NCBI GenBank assembly: GCA_031772625.1
Contig: CM062813.1
Span: forward strand, 764,770,720 to 764,834,719
DNA: 64,000 nt
Reading direction: 5' to 3'
From: Pinus tabuliformis
Taxonomy: Eukaryota > Streptophyta > Pinopsida > Pinales > Pinaceae
Each line of letters begins with the position of its first letter. Position 1 is the stretch's first letter. The position numbers were made by a program, and so were the translations under genes. Of the stretch, positions 55,480 to 64,000 are shown piece by piece. Below the pieces are notes generated by a model that was not told the origin of the DNA, did no database searches, and was given only the letters and a program-made list of their open reading frames with translations.

Positions 55480-57191
55480 GGGAAATTGTCACTGTTGCTA
55501 CATCCGTAATCCAGATGGGACTGTACTTTGGGCATTCCCCCTCCAGTTCTGATTCCAAGGATATGGTTGAGATGGAGGATATTAAATAAATGGAGAGGGG
55601 GACCACTAGTTCTAGAGTGAAGGAAACTATGCTGGAGAAGAAGCAGAGTATTTCCATGGATATTGTTGAGCGTTATATGCATTATTCCATGATTTAAAAG
55701 AATAAAAATCTTGGGACATACCTGGAGGTCGTGGCTGCCATGGTCTCCTAGGCGCAATGAAATAAGAGGACTAAACTTCCTCACTCGATTCTCTGAGTAC
55801 TGCTTTTAGCCTAGGAAGCTCTGGATATCGACCTATAGAATGTTCTAGCCCACAAATATTGCACAAGCTGATGTTGTTCATTTCACACTCCCTTAAGGGA
55901 TGTTTCTTCCGACAATTCGGATAGAACATAGCCACTGGTGTATCAGCTTCTCCTTGTGTCTTCTTGATATTTGATGTCATTAGCTGGGTAAATAGAGTAT
56001 TGAGGATGTCAATTTTGAAATTTTCAAATAAATTCCCGATATCTGCTTTGGTTACTCCTCCACTCACAGATTTTTGTATTTGGGTGGAGGCATCTCAGAT
56101 TGTTCTTCTTCCCTTCGACGATCCTCTAGAGCATCTCAGACAGATCTTTATGATTTTGGCGAATGGTTCTTGAGATATGTCCCCTTTTCCTAATAGATTC
56201 AGGGTATCAAGGTAGTCATCCCTCATTCCTCTTATGAATATGGTCTTCAAGATCTTGTGATCTAAATCACTGTGTTTAGACCTCTGCAAATTATAATGAA
56301 ACCACTCCACATAGTCCTCCAAGCTCTCATCCTCCTTCTGTGTCATCCTGAATACTTCCTCTCTTAAGTCCCTGGTTCTACAATAGTCTTAATACTTTGA
56401 TAAAAATGTCTCCTTCATGTCACTCCATGTTTAAATAGAAGCAGAGCCTAACCCCATGAACCATCTCAGGGATTCTCCTTTTAGAGTAGCAGGAAATAAT
56501 TTTAATTTTTGAGCATCTGAAACATAGTCATAACTCTTGCACAAGACATCAAATTCAAATAATAAGGTGTCAAGATCTTCCACAGTTATTCCTTGAAAAT
56601 ATGGTAAGGATGATAAAGGAATATTTTTCATGGGAGCCTTGCCTCTGATATCCCCAATTGGGAACTCAAAGGTGGTGAAAGTAGCATCTATTTTAGTGTT
56701 GTTGTTATTTTTTCCCCCATTGTTAACCCTTTTGATCCTTGTTGTAATGGATGTCCTTCAAACTCTTCTTGTGATTGTCTTGCAGGTGAAATTGGTCGCT
56801 CAGGTTGCTTCAAGGCTAGTTGTTTCATTGCACTGCTTAAATCTAGATATTGATAAACCAATAAGTGCTCTCCTATTTTAGGTTTTTGATGTTCCCCTTT
56901 AGTTTCCCCTTGTCCCTCAGTCCTAAGGTTTTGGTTACTAGCTTCCCCCTGCTGCTCCTAAATTGGATGCTTAATCTTGGGAGTGTTTTCGCTAGCTTTA
57001 GAATGGTATGGTCCCGAGACAGAGGAATCAAAGGTTTCTGTCCTTGTTATGGGAGTAACAACTTTTCATGGCCCTGTTTTCCTTGCATCCTTTTGAGAAC
57101 TTGATTGTTCTTTTTCTTCCCTTGAGATCAGTTCATGGATAAATGTTTTCCTTCCCAAATCTACACTCTTCCTTTCCTTTTTACAACCCAT
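55480..57191 (-). pseudogene. gag: Element B gag (broken)
   Basis: The ATG at 57191 opens MGCKKERKSVD, followed by a polar N-terminal region to about 56650. The capsid core has LPYFQGITVEDLDTLLFEF (near 56600), FPATLKGESLRWFMGL (near 56490), EDYVEWFHYNLQRS (near 56310) and FIRGMRDDYLDTLNLLGKG. A zinc-knuckle-like region, YPNCRKKHPLRECEM then CNICG (near 55920-55850), has its first Cys changed to Tyr. The end is Pro/Ser/Tyr-rich. Confidence 0.82.
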
Positions 57192-57573
57192 TTTTCCTGT
57201 GACTAATTAGTGTGGGGGGTATTTTTGGTATTTCTACCATTCCTACAGTTGCACATATGGACCCTATGTGTATTAATTCACACCCTAAGTGTCTTAGTAT
57301 TCGACAGTGGTGAGCCTGCCTAGGTATGTTAGAGTGATGCGCAGGTTCTTACTTCTCGTCTTACCGCCCAAAAACTGAAGAGCTAAAGACACGTTTTAAG
57401 AAAACACCAAAATGCCACACCCTAAGTGCCCTAGTGATCACAACGGTGAGCCCGCATAGGTATATTAGAGTGATGTGCAAGTTCTTACCTCTTGTATTAC
57501 TACCCAACGATTGTGGACTAGGAACACTCTATCATCAAACAAACAACTTGGCTAATTGTATCATCAAATACCA
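57192..57573 (-). other. Element B leader with a 137-bp tandem duplication
   Basis: Untranslated leader between PBS and gag. CACACCCTAAG starts at 57279 and again at 57416. Both are followed by GGTGAGCC and a TTAGAGTGATG(C/T)GCA block, giving two diverged units of about 137 bp. Confidence 0.8.
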
Positions 57574-57591
57574 TCCTTGATAATGGTGCCA
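57574..57591 (-). other. Primer binding site of element B (tRNA-Asp-like)
   Basis: The minus strand reads TGGCACCATTATCAAGGA near the 5' LTR. Against the Athila-type site TGGCGCCGTTGCCGGGGA the differences are mainly G-to-A or C-to-T. Confidence 0.7.
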
Positions 57592-57594
57592 AAA

Positions 57595-58904
57595 TGTAGT
57601 GTTGTTTTAATCAATCCTAATTGACCAAGACTGCAACCATTTAATTGTCAACCTAGGGTAGGTCTGTTATTTCAATGGAGTTTGCACTATCTGTGCCAAT
57701 ACACTACAACCAAGAGTGAAAATAGAAAACAGTAAAGAATGTTGCTAAATCAATTGCATAAACTAAATCATTCATGCAGAAATTAAAACACTCTATAGAA
57801 ATGAAATCACACTTCACAATTACCATAGAAAAGACGTACCACACACTGTACTGATAGCTACACTAGCTAGTCAACTACTGTACTACTAATCAAATCTGTG
57901 TAACAACATAACATAATTCTGGAACTGAAGCAGATATATTCTACAAATTATACAGTGACAAAAGAAAACCATACAAACAATAAAAGAGAGAAACAATAAT
58001 ATACAACTACTCTACCACTATAGTCCCTGCTGAAGAGGAGGGCCCTTCCTCCCTAGGAGGGGCACAAGAATGAACGCGAGTTTAGTTAAGGAATCAACTT
58101 GGAAACAACCACAACATCATCACAGTGTCTTTGAGATTAAAAACAATTAAAAGTTACAAGATCAAAATAACAGTACTCTCTACGCCGTCCTCCATACCTA
58201 AAAGATTAAGTTTCTCTTATAGTTATTACATACCCAAAATCAAGAATAGATTAGTCATGAGAATCTCATGATTCTCATGTTGATCATAAAATAGAAATCG
58301 TTATAACCAGTTCCTAAATACGAATGCTATTCAGATACATCAGTTAAGATCATAACCGCTTGGATCTATCACTTTATAAATAAACAATTCATAGCTTCCA
58401 ATAGATGTTGCGTGATACCCACGACTTTTCCAGCTACAATGTAACAACATCCTATGGTCAAATAACGGTTTGGGATGTAACAACAATCACTAGGTAACAA
58501 CAACCTTGTAACGACACCGGAGGTGTAACAATAGTAACATGTAACAACAACACGGTGTAACAACAATGCTTGTAACAACATCATGGTGTAACAACAAGAT
58601 CTTTTCCATCCTGATCTTAGACCGATCAACATGGTTGTTCATTTCATAACCTCGTTCTCACAAGAAACACCCGAAAAAGAGGAGAGGATCGAAAAGACTT
58701 CTCCAATGCTTACCCCAGTTAGCCATAAAAAGGAATATTGCATCGTTATATTTAGAAAAAATGGAAAAATAACATGATGGAAAAATAGGTTGTTCATAAT
58801 AAGGAAAAGGCAATTAACATGTAAAGTTTTGTTGGTTTGGAGGGGAAAAGGATCAAAATTGGGAAATAAAGTATAGGAAATAGGGATAAAAACTACACCC
58901 AACA
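57595..58904 (-). repeat. 5' LTR of element B (about 1310 bp)
   Basis: Homologous to 46147-47446. Plus-strand edges are TGTAGTGTTG...CTACACCCAACA. At least seven GTAACAACA motifs occur at 58441-58600. A minus-strand TATA-like box lies near 58372. Confidence 0.9.
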
Positions 58905-60085
58905 GTAGCTAGGTTCATAAGAGGATGCATGTTTTGTTGTACCATAAATCATAGTAACATAAAATAGGGTCTATATCATCCATTACCTATATCGACTCGT
59001 CCTTTGGAAAGAATTTCCATGGACATTATGAGAGGTTTACTAACAACCAGGAAGGAACATGACTATTTATTCATGGTAGTTGATAGGTTTAGCAAGATGT
59101 GTGTTTGGATGCCCTGTAAAAAGACCATGAGTGAGAAAGAAGCAACAATTTTTTTCTTTAGGCAGGTCCGGGTTAACTTTGGGATACCAAGGAGCATCGT
59201 TTTAGATAGGGACACAATATTTCTTAGTGCATTCTAGACTACATTGTGGGAGAAGATGGACAAAAAGTTGAAGAGATCTACAACATTCCATCCATAGAAA
59301 GATGGGTAGACAAAAGTAGTTAACAAGTCTTTAGTGTAGTTTCTTAGGAGATACAAACAAAACCATTTGAAGACTTGGGGAAAAAATTTGGGATATATAC
59401 AACATTCTTACAACGGAGTAGTCCACACTTATATATGAATTTCCCCTTTTGAAACTTGTTTTGGATATTTGTCACCTTCACCTTAGGACATTGCATATGG
59501 GAAACATGGAGGACGGAGGGAAGATCTTACAGGGGACGCCTTGAGGGCTAAAAAATTATAGGAAAGATTTGGAAGATCCATATATAGGTACAAGAGACAT
59601 TGTAGAAGTCATAGGAGAAATATAGGGTCAGGAATGATCAACATAGAATAGAGAAATTGTTTAAGGTGGGAGACAAAGTATGGGTACAATTGAAAAAGGA
59701 GAGGCTATAAGAGACTGGTAAGAAAAACAAAGCTCTAAGATATGGTCCCTTCAAGATATTGGATAAGGTGTGTGATAATTCATATTGACTCAGTTTACCA
59801 CCATATATGTGCATTTACTTAGCTGCGAATTTAGAGAGTTTAAAACTCTATGAGCCTTCCATTGTGGATCAGGAAGAGGAAGAGACCCTACCTTCTATGG
59901 AGGATTTGGAACCAGATGCTCAAGAAGAGTTGATAGAAGATATATTTTTGCAAAAGAGGTTTGTAACTACAAGTTAGGGGAAGCATGACCTTTTGCATAT
60001 TAGGTTGAAAGGAAAACTTCTAAGAAAGGCTAAATGGTACACTAGAGAGAAGTTGGGGGGAAAATATCCTCATCTCATTCAGTAG
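58905..60085 (+). pseudogene. Element C integrase, distal part, with chromodomain-like tail
   Basis: It resumes with VARFIRGCMFC (58905-58940). Asp positions are visible in VVDRFSKM (near 59080) and VLDRDTIF (near 59200). The third position, normally Glu in the DGQTEVVN block, reads Lys (TKVVNKSL, near 59310). The C-terminal part has KVGDKVWVQL (near 59668) and a tail with ILQKR and LKGKLLRKAKWYTREKLGG (60000-60060), possibly a degenerate chromodomain. Stops are frequent. Confidence 0.8.
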
Positions 60086-60117
60086 AAGCTTTTGGGGACC
60101 AAAATCATCCAAATCGA

Positions 60118-61027
60118 TGCTTTTAGAGTGGAAAAAGTGGAGGAATAAACTCTCAGGACCATTTTTACCAGCGAGATCGAGTTTGGCAAATTAGGGTTTG
60201 AAACCTTCTGGGTGCATTTTGAGGCATCAAACGACATTTTTTGGGGGTCAGAATTTACCACTTTAGCGCCACACTTTTTTTCCTACTCTACACATGGATA
60301 CCTTTCCAACAGTGCAAGAATCACGTCAATCAAAGTTTGTATGCGAAAGTTTTGCCACTCAAAAGTTGACCTTCCTTTTTTCACAACCATAATTCGAGAG
60401 GATGTCACATCAACCCCCATTATTAATGGAAAATGGGCTAGCCACATGGTTATGGTGAAGAATAATCTAGAAGAGTGTATATTGTAAATATGGTTAAGGG
60501 TTGAGGTAGTCAAACCTAACCACTAGTAGGCTATCAGGTTGTGTTATAACTAGGCCACTAGGAGGAAAAAGGGTTACATTCCTTCGAGTGCATTTGTTCC
60601 ATAGTTGAGCAAAAATAGCGAAGAGGGATAGGAGATAGAGCACACATATAGTATTTCTGCACTACAATAGCCCACAGGCCAAAGGCCATACGTTTTTGTA
60701 CTCGCAACCATATTTCCATTCAAAGAAAGATAGCGGAGCAACCTCACCTTCTAGTTGGGTTTTTCTCCTTAAAGGGATTCCAAAATTATATCTTGTACCA
60801 AATGTATGTGTGAGATTTTATCTCGTCGTTCTCTATTTTCCACACACACACACACACACATATATATATTAATTTTCTTGCATGCACTATTAATAGTATT
60901 ATACATATCCAAAAATTTGAAAGGAAATAAAACTATAATAGTGTAGAATTTCATATTTTAAATATAATTTTATTAGATCAGTTCTCACGAACTATCTAGT
61001 GGAATATCGACGGTAGTTTACAGATCA
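60118..61027 (+). repeat. 3' LTR of element C (about 910 bp)
   Basis: Homologous to 39887-40844. It contains a (CA)n microsatellite at 60841-60860 followed by TATATATA. The 5' LTR has a GT run at the matching region. Confidence 0.75.
60841..60868. repeat. (CA)n(TA)n microsatellite
   Basis: About ten CA units followed by four TA units, inside the element C 3' LTR. Confidence 0.9.
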
Positions 61028-61209
61028 TAAGAAAATGTCTAGGATTGAATGGTTGTACTCCAGCCTCTCTATGCATAGAAAGATCTATTACACCAATAGG
61101 ATTGTCCATGCCTTGATTGGATATATTGTCCACCAATTTGTTGAGCTCCCTATATACATGATCAATTTTTTTACTGCTAAAATTATTTCCTCGTAACATA
61201 ATTTTATCT

Positions 61210-62095
61210 AAAATAAGTGTAGGATTTATTTGTGTACCGTAGCAGGGCCATTGACCTAGTTAATAGCCAAATCACCAAGTCCTTGAAATACTCAATGACT
61301 TTCTGAATAGAAATCCTTCACAAAGTAACCATAATCCTTCACTTCGCCTAGTTATTTGAACTGCTTCCTACCCATTTTTAATGATACGGTAACCTTAGAA
61401 GTATTGAAAACACCTCCATCACCAAATATTTTGGCATCTCAAAGACTCATTACATCAAATACTCTCCATGGGATACTTTTATGAATTTTTGAATTCCCAG
61501 CCTACCTTGATGCTTTGGGATTTAGGAACAATTTAGTATCCATGTATATAAAATTGATTTTATAAAATATTTCTTAGAGGTGAAAAATATTTACCTTGAA
61601 ATAAAGTTGCATTCCTAGGTATCCAAATAACCCAAGAGACTACACACGTAAGAGTCTTATTGTCAATCGTAGATAGCTCCTCCATCCACTTTCTGAGACC
61701 TTCCCCAAAATATACAATATTTTAAGACACTTTTCCACATTTAAGACTTAAAATCTCCTTCAAAATCTCATTATTAAGATAATATTCTCTCAATATATAC
61801 GTAATGGAATCTACATCCTACATAAGACATATTGACTAAGTCCTTACCAAGACCTTTTTTTGAAGTACATCCTAAGTGAATGCCTTGTTTGATAGGGATA
61901 GCTAAAGGAATCATATTTCATATTCCATAGAGACTTCCACCATTAGTTGGATTCACCTTAATCTCCTTCCAAAAAACCTGCAAAGTAGCCTAGACTTGTA
62001 GCATAATCTTCCCCATGCTTTTCAAACCCCACCTAGGTATCACCATCTAAATTAAGTCTGATAAACATTATTGAACAAAGGTATTCTGTGGAATT
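61210..62095 (-). pseudogene. LINE 3' fragment (RT C-terminus and RNase H-like end)
   Basis: On the minus strand, WVIWIPRNATLFQGKYF (61640-61590) matches the W-x-I-W...RN pattern downstream of the RT in plant L1-type LINEs. Further downstream, PWRVFD and GDGGVF (near 61470-61410) resemble a degraded RNase H domain. There are many stops and frame changes. Both the 5' edge and the 3' tail are unclear. Confidence 0.45.
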
Positions 62096-62234
62096 GTAAA
62101 TATAGTAAATAGGTTTATTTATCTGATTCTTTTATTAATTACCAATTGAGGATTAAACAATGAGTTGATATGGGTAGTTGTTTTGATTATTTGTTACTAA
62201 TATTTGAAATGATGAAATAAGTGGTAGTAAACCA

Positions 62235-62960
62235 CCCATGTCTTTTAAGTTTAATTCTTCATGGATAGAGGATGAAAGTTTTACTAAATTGGTTAAGGAA
62301 AAGTAGATTCCATAGGATGGAAACGTTAGAGAATTTGTTGGCTTACAAATTGAAGATAATTTAAAGAAAGTGAAGAAAGTAGAAACTAGACGAGATCATG
62401 AGAAGAGGATAGAGGATAATAATGTTCTTGTTTCTATAGAGAAAAAATTAAAGGAATTGTTCACTAAGGATTTGGAAAGCTTTCCCAATGAAGTAGTTGA
62501 GGAAGAAGTTAATATTTCTAGAGAAAATTAAAAGTAAAATATAGGAATATTTGGAAGCAACGTGGAGACTCAAAAGTAATTCCCTTTGGTTTCCCAATCA
62601 TAGAAATAATGTAAACACAATTTTTAAGGTGTCAATATAAAAGGTGGTTTAATTGTTATTTTTTTGAGAAAATTACAATGGTGGGTATGGATTATTTTCA
62701 TGAAATTCTTGAGGTAGGGAGTAGAGCTTCATTTGCTAAAGTGATTAAAATTATTTCCTTTTTCCCAATTTTGTCAGTGGTCATGATAATGACAATTTGT
62801 TTGAATAAGTCTCAAAATACTAGATTTGGAAGGTCTTATATAATCTTTAGAAAGGTAAAATTATGGGACTAGATGTATGGCTTTTCTTAAGAAAGGTAAA
62901 ATTATGGGACTAGATGTATGGCTTCTCTTAGGAGTTAGCATATATAGGATATTTTGAGGG
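62235..62960 (+). pseudogene. LINE fragment (endonuclease-RT linker and start of RT)
   Basis: On the plus strand, FKFNSSWIEDESFTKLVKEKW (62248-62310), then LQIEDNLKKVKK and SIEKKLKELF (to about 62470) fit the linker between endonuclease and RT of plant L1 elements. The RT start pattern KGKIMGLDVW (near 62855-62880, usually KSPGPDGW) occurs twice because of a 41-bp tandem duplication. It is heavily mutated. Confidence 0.5.
62850..62931 (+). repeat. 41-bp tandem duplication in the LINE fragment
   Basis: AAAGGTAAAATTATGGGACT starts at 62851 and again at 62892, with only two or three differences over 41 bp. Confidence 0.9.
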
Positions 62961-63475
62961 CTCATTCCTTTGAATATATCCATTACCCTATTTTTTAGGG
63001 GTTTTTGGCAATTTGGCTGCATTCATTATACTATTGCATTTCTTTGGCACATTTTATGATGTCATTAATATGTCCAATTAATAGATTGAAAACGCTATGA
63101 TTTTATGCTAGATGTTTATTTTACGATGTGTATCTCTAAAAGAGACATTTTTTTGGGGATTTTTTTTTTTTTTTGCATGATTAGTGTTTTGAGATCAAAG
63201 GAATATGGAATTAATTTTTGAAATATTGTTTCCTTTGAAGCAAACTTGTACTACTTCAATGCATCTACAAAATATAATTTTGTTTTTTGGGAAATAAAGT
63301 TACAATTTTTTCCCAAGGAAAAAAACAAATATATTCCACCTTTAATCTTGCTGTCCATTTAGACCTAATATATCCACTTATTTGCATCCTTATTGCGATA
63401 AAGAGTTATCTTTCAAGACTAGTAGATTTGCTAAAGTTGAGATAAACTAGGTGTTTGAGTTTTAAAGTCAAATCG
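62961..63475. other. No feature recognised
   Basis: About 500 bp of AT-rich DNA with a poly-T run near 63162-63174. It may be further LINE sequence but shows no motif I can support. Confidence 0.35.
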
Positions 63476-63778
63476 TGTTAGGTTCCCATAAGACTAGTGT
63501 ACCCCCCTTATTATTATTGTTATGCCCATGTAGACCCGATATTGTTATTGTTGTGCCCCATTGAAGCCCACTATTGTTATGTTGTGCCCTTATATTATTA
63601 TTGTTATGAAGGCTTTGATTATATTGTGACCCCTTAGACTCCTATATATACAAAGGAGGTATTGTCATTTGTATCACCCAAAAATTGTTCATTTATGTAA
63701 TGTAAATGAGGTTTCCCCCTAGAAGAGGATGATTTTTAAGTCATTGTTCTATCTTTTCTATGAGTTGGCTGCATAACA
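63476..63778 (+). repeat. 5' LTR of element F (about 303 bp)
   Basis: It begins TGTTAGGTTCCC and ends GCATAACA, followed by TT and a PBS. It contains imperfect ~30-bp repeats with ATTGTTATG(C/T) (63505-63610) and a TATA box at 63643. The small size and PBS suggest Ty1/copia. The 3' LTR lies beyond the window. Confidence 0.65.
63643..63650 (+). promoter_or_regulatory. Putative TATA box of element F
   Basis: TATATATA, followed by CAAAGG, about 135 bp before the LTR end. Confidence 0.45.
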
Positions 63779-63780
63779 TT

Positions 63781-63792
63781 TGGTATTAGAGC
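63781..63792 (+). other. Primer binding site of element F (initiator tRNA-Met)
   Basis: TGGTATTAGAGC, one C-to-T change from the canonical TGGTATCAGAGC, two bases after the LTR. Confidence 0.8.
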
Positions 63793-64000
63793 TTTGGCTT
63801 CTAGGGTTTTTCTTCTTCAAACAAGTCATCTTGGAATTTTCACTATATATATATTTTTTTCTACGAGGCTTCAGATGATGAAATTGTTATCACGTGGAGC
63901 AAAAATCTTGGTGAACCTTGTGTAAATATTTTAGAGCTTGGTTCACTATATTTTTGGATATATGATCTAAGGAAGTTAGGGTGTTTGCAGGCTCCAGAAT
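63793..64000 (+). mobile_element. Element F leader, truncated by the window end
   Basis: About 200 bp downstream of the PBS with no coding frame yet; gag would be expected beyond the window. Confidence 0.5.

Larger units (their letters stand above)
46147..58904 (-). mobile_element. Element B: complete Athila-like Ty3 retrotransposon
   Basis: A 12.8-kb element with LTRs of about 1.3 kb, a PBS resembling tRNA-Asp, and gag, protease, RT, RNase H, integrase and an extra 3' ORF in that order on the minus strand. It splits the integrase of element C. The tRNA-Asp-type PBS, the DLGA protease and the 3' ORF all point to the Athila/Tat group. Confidence 0.9.
39887..61027 (+). mobile_element. Element C: Ty3 retrotransposon hosting a solo LTR and element B
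   Basis: LTR copies lie at 39887-40844 and 60118-61027, with a PBS like initiator tRNA-Met after the first. Gag, protease, RT, RNase H and integrase run on the plus strand and are interrupted at 44005-45890 and 46147-58904. Without insertions the element is about 6.5 kb. I could not find a matching TSD, so the outer edges are approximate. Confidence 0.8.

Overview
The window is a block of nested, decaying retrotransposons from a large plant genome. I see no host gene, tRNA gene or rRNA gene. The most likely source is a conifer or other gymnosperm. This is an inference from a Penelope-like element with an RT plus a C-terminal GIY-YIG endonuclease (among land plants, such elements are known to me from conifers, as Dryad), together with deep nesting and old, diverged LTR pairs.

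Nest 1 (1-38554). The outermost layer is element G, whose two LTR-like copies lie at 9121-9992 and at 28304-28898 plus 38290-38554. Its sense appears to be minus, and its internal DNA shows no recognisable coding capacity. Three elements sit inside G. Element A is the 3' part of an Athila/Tat-like Ty3 element on the plus strand (1-9120): pol, an extra 3' ORF, a polypurine tract and a very long 3' LTR. Element D is a complete Ty1/copia element (13234-27350, TSD ACAAA). Element E is a complete Ty3 element on the minus strand (28899-38289, TSD CCTCT, PBS like tRNA-Glu). Copia element D is itself split by a 7.9-kb palindromic Penelope-like insertion (18477-26379, 12-bp TSD). That insertion holds two head-to-head copies joined by 131-bp tandem repeats, with a hammerhead-ribozyme-like motif near each outer end. 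The left copy has an uninterrupted RT-GIY-YIG frame of about 655 codons; the right copy has three stops.

Nest 2 (about 39887-61027). Host element C is a Ty3 element on the plus strand with a chromovirus-like pol order. It is interrupted by a 1.9-kb solo LTR (44005-45890) and by a complete Athila-like Ty3 element B on the minus strand (46147-58904, PBS like tRNA-Asp). B and A share an extra ORF of about 650 residues located 3' of integrase.

Right edge (61.1-64.0 kb). There are two LINE fragments in opposite orientations (61.2-62.1 kb minus, 62.2-62.96 kb plus). The 5' LTR and PBS of a further LTR element F, probably copia, follow at 63476-63792 and run off the window.

Almost every coding region is broken. 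A large share of the in-frame stops lie at expected Gln or Arg codons, as C-to-T deamination of methylated DNA would produce. The intact Penelope-like frame stands out and suggests that this insertion is much younger than its host element D.
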